Assembly: GCA_027623095.1 (NCBI GenBank)
Contig: JAQBVM010000031.1
Span: forward strand, 1-34,825
DNA: 34,825 nucleotides
Direction: 5' to 3'
Origin: Verrucomicrobiota bacterium
GTDB lineage: Bacteria > Verrucomicrobiota > Verrucomicrobiia > Limisphaerales > SIBE01
In this document: in pieces, positions 23,598 to 32,766 of the stretch
How positions within the stretch are numbered: the stretch's first letter is position 1
Layout: each line of letters opens with the position of its first letter
Translations under genes and position numbers: made by a program
Notes under the pieces: model-generated
Databases searched by the model: none
The model's input: the letters and a program-made list of their open reading frames with translations, nothing else
What the model was told of the DNA's origin: nothing

Positions 23598-25025
23598 ATG
23601 GCTCAGGAATATCGTCTCATTCTCAAACACATCGATTCGGAGGGTTATACTCCCGGCCTCGATTCGTACGTGCGGCATGGAGGATATGAGACGCTCCGGA
23701 AAACGCTTCTTCTCGAACCGAAGATCATTTCTGCGGACCGGACCGTCGGTGCTCCAGAACAGATCCGGAACGAAGTAAAAATATCGGGTCTTCGAGGACG
23801 AGGTGGGGCCGGATTCTCCTGCGGCTTGAAGTGGTCGTTCGTCGATCGGAAGAGCGGAAAACCGATCTATTTGATTTGCAATGCCGATGAATCGGAGCCG
23901 GGCACATTCAAGGATCGTCAAATCATCTACAAAGATCCTCATCAACTAATTGAGGGAATGGTGATTTCCTGTTTCGCGAACGACGTGAAACTGGCGTTCA
24001 TCTATATCCGCGGTGAAATGCCCGATGGCGCTCAAATCCTAAATCGAGCCCTGGAAGAAGCACGATCGAAGAACTTCCTGGGGAAAAATATTCTCGGAAG
24101 CGGTTACGATCTCGAAATCCACGTGCATCGAGGGGCCGGAGCCTATATTTGCGGCGAAGAAACAGGCCTGATTGAATCCATCGAAGGCAAGCGACCGTAT
24201 CCTCGCATCAAGCCGCCTTATTTCCCCGCTGTTTTGGGCCTCTACATGTGTCCGACAATCGTTAATAATGTCGAGACGCTCTGCGCTGTGAAGCACATTG
24301 TCGAAATGGGGGGCGCCGAGTACGCAAGACTCGGAACGCCGAATAACACCGGCACCCGAATCGTTTCAATTAGCGGTCACGTACAAAAACCCGGCTACTA
24401 CGAGATCCAAGTCGGGCACGCGACCATTCGCGAGCTCATTTACGATTTTGCCGGCGGTTTACGTGAGGGGCGAACGCTTAAAGCCGTGATTCCTGGAGGC
24501 TCGTCCGCCAAAGTGTTCAAAGCGGGAGAGAGATTTAAGCTCAAGAAGCGTGGTTCGGATGCCAAGGAGAGCGAAGAAGAAATCGATATGCTGGATCTCC
24601 CTTACGATTTCGATTCCCTAATGGCCGCGGGAAGTATGTCGGGTTCCAGCGCGATCATTGTCATGGATGATTCGACGGATATCGTCGAGGCACTGGCAAA
24701 CATCTCAGAGTTTTATGCTCACGAAAGCTGCGGGCAATGCACCCCTTGCCGGGAAGGCTCTCTCTGGATGAGCAAGGCCCTGAACCGATTGGCATCCGGC
24801 GATGGGCGGAAGGAAGACGCTGATTATTTGCTCACGATCGCGGACAACATTCCTGGCGGCAGGACCATCTGCGCGTTTGGTGAGGCGTGTTCTTGGCCAG
24901 TGCAGAGTTTCGTGCGGAAGTTCAAAGACGAGTTTGAAGCCAAGGGCGCGGCTGCGGAAGACCGGCGCGCCGCTGGCGGAGCAACCGAAGCAGACCGGAT
25001 TTCCCAAGTTTCAACAGTGAAATGA
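23598..25025 (+). CDS. nuoF: NADH-quinone oxidoreductase subunit F
   Basis: The 475-residue 51-kDa-type subunit binds NADH, FMN and 4Fe-4S cluster N3. GLRGRGGAGFSCGLKW (about 64-79) and NADESEPGT (95-103) form the FMN/NADH site, and GAGAYICGEETGLIESIEG (about 180-197) follows. Cluster ligands are C378, C381, C384 (SCGQCTPCREG) and C425. Residues about 306-333 contain a charged insert (KAGERFKLKKRGSDAKESEEEIDML) between PGGSSAK and PYDFDS that is longer than in typical NuoF. ATG 23598 is chosen because AAGG lies nine bases before it and homology starts there; a frame from 23514 would cross non-homologous sequence near the tRNA. Confidence 0.95.
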   Translation: MAQEYRLILKHIDSEGYTPGLDSYVRHGGYETLRKTLLLEPKIISADRTVGAPEQIRNEVKISGLRGRGGAGFSCGLKWSFVDRKSGKPIYLICNADESEPGTFKDRQIIYKDPHQLIEGMVISCFANDVKLAFIYIRGEMPDGAQILNRALEEARSKNFLGKNILGSGYDLEIHVHRGAGAYICGEETGLIESIEGKRPYPRIKPPYFPAVLGLYMCPTIVNNVETLCAVKHIVEMGGAEYARLGTPNNTGTRIVSISGHVQKPGYYEIQVGHATIRELIYDFAGGLREGRTLKAVIPGGSSAKVFKAGERFKLKKRGSDAKESEEEIDMLDLPYDFDSLMAAGSMSGSSAIIVMDDSTDIVEALANISEFYAHESCGQCTPCREGSLWMSKALNRLASGDGRKEDADYLLTIADNIPGGRTICAFGEACSWPVQSFVRKFKDEFEAKGAAAEDRRAAGGATEADRISQVSTVK

Positions 25026-25089
25026 TAACGGAATAACTAAACGAAATCAGGCGGCTCAAACGATCGATCAACGCATACGGCGGAACATC

Positions 25090-26802
25090 ATGCCAAGCGC
25101 ATCACAAAACGAAACGGAACCTTCGGTGCCTCCACCGAATACAATCTCGTTGAAGGTGAATGGCCGAGATGTCTCTGTCTCGAAGACGTTTCAGGATCCG
25201 GTTTCCAAGTGCCCTATTCCGACGACGATGATACAGGCTTGTTCCGTGGCCGGAATCGAAGTGCCACACTATTGTTATCATCCGAAATTGTCGGTTGCCG
25301 GCAACTGCCGCATGTGCCTTGTCGAATTTGGAACCCCGGCGATGGGTCCGGACCGAAAACCAATTTTGAACCCGGACGGAAGCTTTCGCATTACAAAGTC
25401 ACCGCGACCCGCGATTGCATGCGCCACACCTGTGTCGCCCGGAATGGAAATCTACACCGACACGCCGGGTGTCAAACAGATGCGCGAAAGCGTGTTGGAA
25501 TTTCTCCTGATCAACCATCCTCTTGACTGCCCGATTTGCGATCAAGCTGGAGAATGCAAGCTTCAAGAGTATTCGGTCGAATTCGGCCAGGCGAACAGCC
25601 GATTCGTGGAGAAGAAAGTGCATAAGCCAAAACAAGTCGATCTTGGACCCAGGATCATGCTCGACGACGAGCGCTGCATTCTATGCACACGATGCATCCG
25701 CTTCAGCAGAGATCTTGCGGGGGATGACGCCCTGGGGATCGTCAATCGCGGCAGCTATAACACGCTTTCAAATTTCCCTGGGAAGCCGTTCGACAATAAT
25801 TACACGCTCAACACCGCGGATATCTGTCCCGTGGGCGCTCTGACATCGAAGGATTTCCGATTCCAGATGCGCGTTTGGTTTCTGAAGGAAACGAAAAGCC
25901 TTTGCACATCCTGCGGAACCGGCTGCAACATTCTCATCGGATCTCGCGAGGATAAGGTCTTTCGCTACGTTCCAAGAGAGAACGATGACGTCAATTCCTG
26001 CTGGATGTGCGACGAAGGACGGTTGAATTACAAATGGATTGGACGCGGAGATCGATTAGATTCCGTGGTCGTTCGCCGAAAAAACAAGAAGATCGAAACA
26101 ACGGGATGGTCCTCGGTGCTTACAGAGATCTCACAACACCTCACTTCCGCGCCGAAAGGCTCTGTTTCAATCATCGCGTCGGCGCGCCAGACGAACGAGG
26201 AATTTTTGCTCCTGGCTGCCCTTGCGAAACAGTGCGAGGCATTGACCGACACGATCCCGCGCACCGGCCCGGGCGACAACTTTCTGGTTTCTCCGGATCA
26301 GAACCCAAATACTATGGGTGCGAGACTAACGGGCTTCGCGAAGGGAATACCGGGAGAGAATCTGCAAGCGATCGCGGAGGGGGTTCGAATCGGCAAGATC
26401 AAAACTCTCATCGTCTTCGGCGAAGATGTAACAGAGCATGGGATTGATGCGGACGCCGTGGCCAAGCTGGATGCGCTGATCGTCAGCGACATTTTGCCGA
26501 ATGCCACTACCAAGCTGGCGGATTTCCTCCTGCCAGGCTGCGCGCATGCGGAAAAGCGTGGAACCTTCACCAACGTGAAAGGCCGCGTCCAGAAATTCAT
26601 GAAAGCGGTTGAGCCACCCGGAGACGCGCGTCCAGAATGGGAGTTTTTGCACGATCTCCTATCGAAACTTTCCGGAAAAACGGATTGCTCGACGATCGAG
26701 AGTTTATTTAATCAACTGGCAGAAAATGTCCCTTCGATGAAAGGTTTGACATGGGCTTCGCTTGGGGACTCCGGGGTTACGGTTTCTATCGAGCCTGATT
26801 AG
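25090..26802 (+). CDS. nuoG: NADH-quinone oxidoreductase subunit G
   Basis: The 570-residue 75-kDa-type subunit relays electrons through several clusters. 2Fe-2S ligands are C62, C73, C76 and C111. The His-liganded 4Fe-4S motif is HPLDCPICDQAGEC (H143, C147, C150, C156), and a third set is C196, C199, C202 and C246. An additional CTSCGTGC plus a later C304/C307 (C272, C275, C279) matches the extra N7-type cluster of some bacteria. The rest is a molybdopterin-oxidoreductase-like domain, markedly shorter than in E. coli (about 900 residues in total), so much of that domain is missing. nuoH starts six bases after its stop. Confidence 0.95.
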   Translation: MPSASQNETEPSVPPPNTISLKVNGRDVSVSKTFQDPVSKCPIPTTMIQACSVAGIEVPHYCYHPKLSVAGNCRMCLVEFGTPAMGPDRKPILNPDGSFRITKSPRPAIACATPVSPGMEIYTDTPGVKQMRESVLEFLLINHPLDCPICDQAGECKLQEYSVEFGQANSRFVEKKVHKPKQVDLGPRIMLDDERCILCTRCIRFSRDLAGDDALGIVNRGSYNTLSNFPGKPFDNNYTLNTADICPVGALTSKDFRFQMRVWFLKETKSLCTSCGTGCNILIGSREDKVFRYVPRENDDVNSCWMCDEGRLNYKWIGRGDRLDSVVVRRKNKKIETTGWSSVLTEISQHLTSAPKGSVSIIASARQTNEEFLLLAALAKQCEALTDTIPRTGPGDNFLVSPDQNPNTMGARLTGFAKGIPGENLQAIAEGVRIGKIKTLIVFGEDVTEHGIDADAVAKLDALIVSDILPNATTKLADFLLPGCAHAEKRGTFTNVKGRVQKFMKAVEPPGDARPEWEFLHDLLSKLSGKTDCSTIESLFNQLAENVPSMKGLTWASLGDSGVTVSIEPD

Positions 26803-26808
26803 AAAACA

Positions 26809-27849
26809 ATGACTTGGATTGACCATTTAACACCGGCGCAGCAATTTGTGCTTTTTAGCACGCTGAAAGTGTTTTGCGCGGTGGCGGTTCTCCTTCCGAC
26901 GATCGCCTATTCTGTCATGGCTGAACGCAGAATTTCGGCAGCGATTCAAGATCGCGTGGGCCCAAATCGTGTCGGGCCGTTTGGTTTGCTTCAACCCCTG
27001 GCGGACGGCCTTAAGTTTATACTGAAGGAAGATTTCACGCCCGGGCACGTGCGAAAAGCATACTTTTGGATCGCTCCGGCCATTACTCTGATACCTGCGT
27101 TCATGACTATGGCTGTGATTCCATTCGGCTCCATGCTCGGCCAGCAGAAAATGGTGATCGCGGATCTGAACGTTGGAATCCTCTACACATTTGGCATTGT
27201 GTCACTCGGAATCTACGGGATCGTGCTCGCCGGCTACGCGTCGAATTCCAAATACCCGTTCCTTGGCGCAATCCGATCGAGCGCCCAGATGATTTCCTAC
27301 GAAATTGCGATGGGAATGTCGGTGATACCGGTTTTTCTATTCGTCGGCCACCTAAACCTCAGCGAGGTCATCCGTTATCAAACACAGCATGGCTGGCTGA
27401 TTATTTACGCTCCCATCTCTTTTGTCATTTTCTTGGTGGCCGCATTTGCGGAGACCAATCGCCTGCCCTTCGACATGCCGGAATGCGAAACCGAATTGGT
27501 CGCCGGGTATCACACCGAATACAGTTCCATGAAGTTTGCCCTCTTTTTCCTGGGCGAATACGCAAACATGATCGCAGCATCGGCGATGATGGTGACACTC
27601 TTTTTTGGCGGCTGGACTCTTCCGTTTTGGGGGTTGGACCAACCGGCGGCGGGTTTCCTCAAAGGATTCGTCCATATCGGAATTTTCCTTGGAAAAATTC
27701 TCGCTTTCATGGCGCTATTCATTTGGGTGCGCTGGATGCTTCCGAGATTCCGCTACGACCAGTTGATGGATCTTGGCTGGCGCCGTTTCGTGCCCTTGGG
27801 GCTTTTCAATATCGTCGCAACAGCAATTGTGCTCTGGATCATTAATTAG
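26809..27849 (+). CDS. nuoH: NADH-quinone oxidoreductase subunit H
   Basis: The 346-residue membrane subunit joins the quinone cavity to the proton path, with about eight transmembrane helices. Diagnostic blocks: ERRISAAIQDRVGPNRVGPFGLLQPLADGLKFILKED, the YEIAMG block in the middle, and the loop AAFAETNRLPFDMPECETELVAGYHTEYSSMKFALFF, rich in the acidic residues that face the quinone channel. It starts six bases after nuoG. Length and motifs are standard. Confidence 0.97.
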   Translation: MTWIDHLTPAQQFVLFSTLKVFCAVAVLLPTIAYSVMAERRISAAIQDRVGPNRVGPFGLLQPLADGLKFILKEDFTPGHVRKAYFWIAPAITLIPAFMTMAVIPFGSMLGQQKMVIADLNVGILYTFGIVSLGIYGIVLAGYASNSKYPFLGAIRSSAQMISYEIAMGMSVIPVFLFVGHLNLSEVIRYQTQHGWLIIYAPISFVIFLVAAFAETNRLPFDMPECETELVAGYHTEYSSMKFALFFLGEYANMIAASAMMVTLFFGGWTLPFWGLDQPAAGFLKGFVHIGIFLGKILAFMALFIWVRWMLPRFRYDQLMDLGWRRFVPLGLFNIVATAIVLWIIN

Positions 27850-27871
27850 CCACCCAACGAATCACTCCATC

Positions 27872-28438
27872 ATGATTGTAAAGCGAAAAGCGTTAAGTTT
27901 CTGGGAGCGCCTTTACCTTCCGGCGCTTCTCAGCGGCCTCAAAGTAACGATTGGGCATTTCTTTAGGAAGAGCGTCACGATGCAGTATCCGGAGGAAAAA
28001 TGGGTTGTGCCCGAGGGATATCGCGGAGCGCCTTATTTGGTGAAAGATCAGGAAGACCGAACGAAATGTGTTTCCTGCCAATTGTGCGAATTCGTTTGCC
28101 CTCCTAAAGCCATCATGATCACGCCACCCGGCCCGGCTAGCGCGCCAGAAACAGGGAACGTGGAGAAGGCGCCGCTTGAGTTCGAGATCAATATGCTTCG
28201 CTGCATTTTCTGCGGCTACTGCCAGGAGGTCTGTCCTGAAGAGGCCATCTTTCTGATGAAGGATTATTCCCTGACCGGAACGTCTCGAGCCGAGATGATC
28301 TATGATAAGGAAAAACTTCTCGCCCTCGGAGGCGTTCATCAGGATTCCATTCAGAAATGGAAACGGAAGCAGGACGAGGCTGAAATTCAGGGTGTCGGCG
28401 CCCATCCAGTTGTGAATCACGGCAGCACGGATAAATGA
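27872..28438 (+). CDS. nuoI: NADH-quinone oxidoreductase subunit I
   Basis: The 188-residue TYKY-type ferredoxin-like subunit carries two 4Fe-4S clusters (N6a and N6b). Ligands are C66, C69, C72, C76 (CVSCQLCEFVC) and C111, C114, C117, C121 (CIFCGYCQEVC). The short N-terminal amphipathic helix (SFWERLYLPALLSGLKVTIGHFF) lies along the membrane. ATG 27872 begins 22 bases after nuoH; the frame is open upstream from 27773 but that part overlaps nuoH and has no homology. Its stop overlaps the nuoJ start by four bases. Confidence 0.95.
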   Translation: MIVKRKALSFWERLYLPALLSGLKVTIGHFFRKSVTMQYPEEKWVVPEGYRGAPYLVKDQEDRTKCVSCQLCEFVCPPKAIMITPPGPASAPETGNVEKAPLEFEINMLRCIFCGYCQEVCPEEAIFLMKDYSLTGTSRAEMIYDKEKLLALGGVHQDSIQKWKRKQDEAEIQGVGAHPVVNHGSTDK

Positions 28439-28947
28439 CGCAAGAAATTCTATTCTACGTTTTTTCCTTCCTGACGCTGCTCAGCGGAATATTGGTGGTT
28501 GCGAATCCCGTCAGCCGCAATCCCGTAACGAGCGCGATGTTCTTGGTGCTCACGATTCTCTTTATGGCGGGCCTTTTTGTCCTGCTCCACGCGTTTTTCT
28601 TGGCGGCCGTCCAGATTCTCGTGTACGCCGGCGCCGTGATCGTGCTGTTTCTCTTCGTCATCATGCTTCTCGATCTGAAGGAGGAAGAGACCCGCCGTGT
28701 CCGGAAAATCGGCGCTGGGATTGGAATCCTTGCTGTTGCGTCTGTTTTCGGGCTTATGGCGCGCACCATCGGGACAATCCCGCCAACCGCGTCTTCCGGC
28801 GCTTCCCGACCAACCTTGGAAGGACTCACCGCGCCTCTTGGAAACGCGCTTTTCAAACAGTATCTTCTGCCGTTTGAGATTCTTTCGATACTGCTTCTCG
28901 TGGCAATGGTTGGCGTAATTCTTCTCAGTAAAAAGGATCTTCGATGA
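28435..28947 (+). CDS. nuoJ: NADH-quinone oxidoreductase subunit J
   Basis: The 170-residue membrane subunit has five transmembrane helices. Family features include the hydrophobic start [19 protein letters not shown], the [12 protein letters not shown] block and [23 protein letters not shown]. It overlaps both neighbours by four bases (ATGA), so nuoI, J and K are likely translated together. Confidence 0.95.
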   Translation: MTQEILFYVFSFLTLLSGILVVANPVSRNPVTSAMFLVLTILFMAGLFVLLHAFFLAAVQILVYAGAVIVLFLFVIMLLDLKEEETRRVRKIGAGIGILAVASVFGLMARTIGTIPPTASSGASRPTLEGLTAPLGNALFKQYLLPFEILSILLLVAMVGVILLSKKDLR

Positions 28948-29252
28948 ACGGCGTCGGACTGGAACATTATCTGATCGTGAGCGCCGCTCTCTTTTGCATT
29001 GGACTTTTCGGAGTCGTGACTCGAAGAAGCGTTCTCGTCATCTACATGTCTCTCGAACTGATGCTCAACGCCGCAAATCTGGCGTTGGTGGCCATGTCGC
29101 GGTTTAACGGAAATCTCGACGGCCAGATTATGGTCTTTTTCACAATCACGGTGGCCGCCGCGGAGGTCTCGGTCGGACTCGCCTTGATCGTGGCACTCTA
29201 CCGAAAACGGCAATCCACGCACGTCGAGGATCTCACGACCATGAAGTTATAA
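28944..29252 (+). CDS. nuoK: NADH-quinone oxidoreductase subunit K
   Basis: The 102-residue membrane subunit with three helices is homologous to MnhC-type antiporter subunits. Key features are [13 protein letters not shown], with the conserved glutamate in helix 2, and [22 protein letters not shown], with the glutamate of helix 3. nuoL starts one base after its stop. Confidence 0.96.
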   Translation: MNGVGLEHYLIVSAALFCIGLFGVVTRRSVLVIYMSLELMLNAANLALVAMSRFNGNLDGQIMVFFTITVAAAEVSVGLALIVALYRKRQSTHVEDLTTMKL

Positions 29253-29253
29253 G

Positions 29254-31125
29254 ATGAGTTATTCTCTCCCATGGATGGTGCTGTTCCTTCCGCTTTTGGC
29301 GGCGATTGGGATCGTCGTTTTCGCGCAGCGGAATCGCGATGTGAGCGCCGCCCTTTCGATTGGCGCGATCGTCGCGGGTTTCCTCCTGACAATCTTGTTC
29401 GTCGCGATCAACGGATGGCACCCGATCACGGGCCAAGTGACGGCTCTTTGGTTTGCCGTGGGAGACCTTCGCATCGAATTTGGCGTTCGGCTCGATCCCT
29501 TGAGCCTGTTGATGCTTTTGGTCGTGACCGGTGTCGGAGGCGCCATCCATATCTACTCGCGTGGATATATGCGCGAGGATCCGAACGCCGGTCGGTTCTT
29601 TGCGAGCCTCAGTCTTTTCACCTTCTCGATGTTGGGAATCGTTTTGTCGAGCGGTTTCATGCAAATGTTCATTTTTTGGGAGTTGGTGGGTGTGTCCAGT
29701 TACTTGTTGATTGGATTTTGGTATGAGCGACCCTCGGCGGCCGACGCAAGCAAGAAGGCTTTCTTAACAAACAGACTTGGCGATTTCGGGTTCCTGTTGG
29801 GGATTCTGATGGTCTGGGCCTCTTTAGGTTCCCTTGATTTTCAGACTTTGGAGTCTGCCGTTCATGCGAATCCGGATGCCTTGGGCGCGCTGGCAACTTG
29901 CGCGGGATTGTTGATCTTCTGCGGCGCGGTCGGCAAATCCGCACAATTCCCGCTGCATGTTTGGCTCCCCGATGCGATGGAGGGCCCCACGCCGGTGAGC
30001 GCTTTGATTCACGCCGCAACGATGGTCGCGGCCGGAGTGTACATGCTATGCCGTGTGTTTTTCCTGCTCAACGCTCCCGCGCTGGAAGTTATCGCCTGGA
30101 TTGGAGGCTTCACATCGTTGTTAGCAGCCGTGATTGCTATTCAACAAAATGATATTAAACGAATTCTCGCCTATTCAACACTTTCGCAACTTGGCTACAT
30201 GGTGATGGCGGTGGGACTCCACGGAACAACTCCGGCAATGTATCATCTGACGACCCACGCATCGTTCAAGGCGCTTCTATTCTTGGGGGCGGGGTCGGTG
30301 ATTTGCGCGCTCCACCACGAACAAGACATTTGGAAAATGGGAGGTTTGAAGAAGCGAATGCCGACCACCTATTGGACTTTTCTGCTGGGCACATTGGCGC
30401 TCTGTGGAATTCCTCCGTTTAGTGGATTCTTTAGCAAAGACGAGATTCTTACGCAGGCATTTCATCACAATCCCGTCCTGTTCGGGATTGCCGTTCTTGT
30501 TGCGATGCTGACCGCGTTCTACATGTTTCGCCTAATTTTCGTGGCATTCCGTGGAACGGCACGGTCGGAGGCTTCCGCCCACGCGCATGAGTCACCGGGG
30601 ATTATGACGTCGCCGCTGGTGTTTCTTTCGATTCCAACGGTCTTTGCCGGGTTTTGGGGAATTGAGGGTCTATTTGCCGGACACGGAGAGATTGGAATGG
30701 CCCACTCCCCTGAATCGTTGATCGGGCATCTCTTCAGCCCCTTCAGCCATGCGCCGGCGTCAGCATTCGCCGGTATAGGGGCGGCAGGCTTCGGCATCAT
30801 GGCTGCCTGGCGTTTATACCAGGATGCCAGCGCGGATCCGATTCCAGAAATGATTGGGCGCCTCAGCAGCGTGATCCGGAACCGCTTCTATTTCGATGAG
30901 ATTTATGGAAAATTGATCGCCTGCTCGCACGACGCGCTTGCGCAGTTTTCGGATTCCGTTGACCGATGGGTGATTGGCGGCTTGCTGGTGAAAGGCATTC
31001 ACGGAACAACCGACCTGGCAGGCCGGGCGCTTCGATTGCTGCAAACTGGAAACATCCAAACCTATGCGCTTCTGTTTGCAATCGGAGTCGCCGGGCTATT
31101 GTACTTCATGCTGGGTAACCCTTAA
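29254..31125 (+). CDS. nuoL: NADH-quinone oxidoreductase subunit L
   Basis: The 623-residue antiporter-like subunit at the far end of the membrane arm translocates protons. Conserved features are FWELVGVSSYLLIGFWYERPSAADASKKAF (glutamate of the helix-5 type, then lysines), VGKSAQFPLHVWLPDAMEGPTPVSALIHAATMVAAG with the conserved Lys and His, and ILAYSTLSQLGYM. The C-terminal extension with the long lateral helix seems present (residues about 530-600). Length is typical. It is followed by a 44-base gap before nuoM. Confidence 0.96.
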   Translation: MSYSLPWMVLFLPLLAAIGIVVFAQRNRDVSAALSIGAIVAGFLLTILFVAINGWHPITGQVTALWFAVGDLRIEFGVRLDPLSLLMLLVVTGVGGAIHIYSRGYMREDPNAGRFFASLSLFTFSMLGIVLSSGFMQMFIFWELVGVSSYLLIGFWYERPSAADASKKAFLTNRLGDFGFLLGILMVWASLGSLDFQTLESAVHANPDALGALATCAGLLIFCGAVGKSAQFPLHVWLPDAMEGPTPVSALIHAATMVAAGVYMLCRVFFLLNAPALEVIAWIGGFTSLLAAVIAIQQNDIKRILAYSTLSQLGYMVMAVGLHGTTPAMYHLTTHASFKALLFLGAGSVICALHHEQDIWKMGGLKKRMPTTYWTFLLGTLALCGIPPFSGFFSKDEILTQAFHHNPVLFGIAVLVAMLTAFYMFRLIFVAFRGTARSEASAHAHESPGIMTSPLVFLSIPTVFAGFWGIEGLFAGHGEIGMAHSPESLIGHLFSPFSHAPASAFAGIGAAGFGIMAAWRLYQDASADPIPEMIGRLSSVIRNRFYFDEIYGKLIACSHDALAQFSDSVDRWVIGGLLVKGIHGTTDLAGRALRLLQTGNIQTYALLFAIGVAGLLYFMLGNP

Positions 31126-31169
31126 GTGAAACGAACCGTTTTGAGTATCCGAGTGTACAACTTTTGGTA

Positions 31170-32747
31170 ATGAGCCATATATCGACAATCACGTTCCTGC
31201 TGCTATGGCCTTTCCTGGGCGCGATTGTGATTGCGCTGCTCCCTCGCGATTTTCGGCTCGCCATTCGCGCGGTTGCGTTGGCTTCAACCCTTTTCTCTTT
31301 GCTGCTTGCGATCAAGGTATTTCTCCAGTTCGACGCCAGTTTGCTGGCACCCCAGTTCGTTCAAAAAGTTCTGTGGGTTGAGGCAATTGGGATCAGTTAC
31401 CACGTGGGCGTGGATGGGTTAAACGTGGGATTGATTTTGATGGGCGCCATCGTGGCATTCGCGGCCGCCTGCGTTTCCTCGGAAATCGAGACTCGCCATA
31501 AGGAGTATTATTTCCTTCTTCTTGTGATGATAGGCGGAATCCTCGGCGCGTTTGCGTCGTTGGATCTTTTCTTCTTCTACTTTTTTCACGAACTGGCCCT
31601 CATCCCGACTTTCATCATGATCGGTCTTTGGGGAAAGGGGGAAAACCGCATTTACGCGACTTACAAGATAACGATCTATCTGAGCATCGGCGCGCTTTTG
31701 GCGTTGATCGGGCTGATTGCTCTTTATCTTCATGCCGGGGGAACGACATTCGACATGATCGCGCTCACGAAACAGCTTTCGGACAGTCCGCTGGCCCCTG
31801 AATCGCAGCACTTGATCTTTCCACTTCTGCTTTTCGGCTTCGGAATCTTGGTATCTCTCTGGCCGTTTCACACATGGGCGCCACTCGGCTACGCCGCTGC
31901 GCCCACCGCCACGGCGATGCTTCACGCGGGAGTGCTCAAGAAATTCGGACTCTACGGCCTGATTCGTATCGCGATCCCGATGATGCCCGAAGCCGCGCAC
32001 AGTTGGATGCACGTTCTGGCGTTTCTCTGCCTTGGAAACATTCTTTTTTGCGGGTTCGTTGCAATGCGTCAGAAGGATCTTCTTCTCTTAATTGGTAACT
32101 CCAGCGTGGCGCACATGGGATTTGCATTCCTTGGAATTGCTTCTCTCAACCTTATCGGAATCACTGGAGCAATCCTGGTCATGATTGCGCACGGACTGCT
32201 CGCGGCCTTGACGTTTGCGCTCGCCGGTTATCTATATCGTCAAACACACACTCTTCGAATGGATCAGATCAAAGGGCTCTTGCCCCAGATTCCGTTCGTC
32301 GGAACCGTTTCGATCATGGCATTGCTCGCCGGCTGCGGTCTGCCTGGATTCGCAAACTTTGTCGGGGAAGTAACTGTCTTTTTCGGCGCTTGGAAGCAAT
32401 ATCCGTTTGTTACCGCGCTCTCTGTATGGGGCGCGCTCGTGATCGGGGGAGTCTATATGCTTCGGGCGATTCGGACGATTTTTCATGGACCGGCGAACGA
32501 AGGCTTTAACAAAATGACGGACGCCGTCAACCCGTTGACGCGGCTTCCTTATCTTTTGCTTTTGGGAAGCCTCCTTTGCTTTGGATTTTTCCCAAGGCTT
32601 CTCTCGGATAAGATCAAACCGGCCGCGGATGCCGTCGCCAAGCTCGCGGCTGTAGCTCGCGAATCGTCGCAGCCGATCGAGAGCACGGAGGCCACTGTGA
32701 CTGCCTCATCCAAGATTGCCTCGTCTGTTCCGACTTCAAAGCAGTGA
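31170..32747 (+). CDS. nuoM: NADH-quinone oxidoreductase subunit M
   Basis: The 525-residue antiporter-like proton-pumping subunit has about 14 transmembrane helices. The conserved glutamate lies in FFFYFFHELALIPTFIMIG, with WPFHTWAPLGYAAAPTATAMLHAGVLKKFGLYGLIR and LLLLIGNSSVAHMGF further on. ATG 31170 is preferred over a TTG six bases earlier. The C-terminal tail (about 490-525) is Ser/Thr/Ala-rich and unlike the core. Confidence 0.95.
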   Translation: MSHISTITFLLLWPFLGAIVIALLPRDFRLAIRAVALASTLFSLLLAIKVFLQFDASLLAPQFVQKVLWVEAIGISYHVGVDGLNVGLILMGAIVAFAAACVSSEIETRHKEYYFLLLVMIGGILGAFASLDLFFFYFFHELALIPTFIMIGLWGKGENRIYATYKITIYLSIGALLALIGLIALYLHAGGTTFDMIALTKQLSDSPLAPESQHLIFPLLLFGFGILVSLWPFHTWAPLGYAAAPTATAMLHAGVLKKFGLYGLIRIAIPMMPEAAHSWMHVLAFLCLGNILFCGFVAMRQKDLLLLIGNSSVAHMGFAFLGIASLNLIGITGAILVMIAHGLLAALTFALAGYLYRQTHTLRMDQIKGLLPQIPFVGTVSIMALLAGCGLPGFANFVGEVTVFFGAWKQYPFVTALSVWGALVIGGVYMLRAIRTIFHGPANEGFNKMTDAVNPLTRLPYLLLLGSLLCFGFFPRLLSDKIKPAADAVAKLAAVARESSQPIESTEATVTASSKIASSVPTSKQ

Positions 32748-32766
32748 TGAATTCGAAACTCCACTC

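Noticed and set aside
27066-27845. Plus-strand frame of 259 codons within nuoH
   Set aside because: Out-of-frame shadow of nuoH, which has full family motifs; composition (many Arg/His) is typical of a shadow frame.
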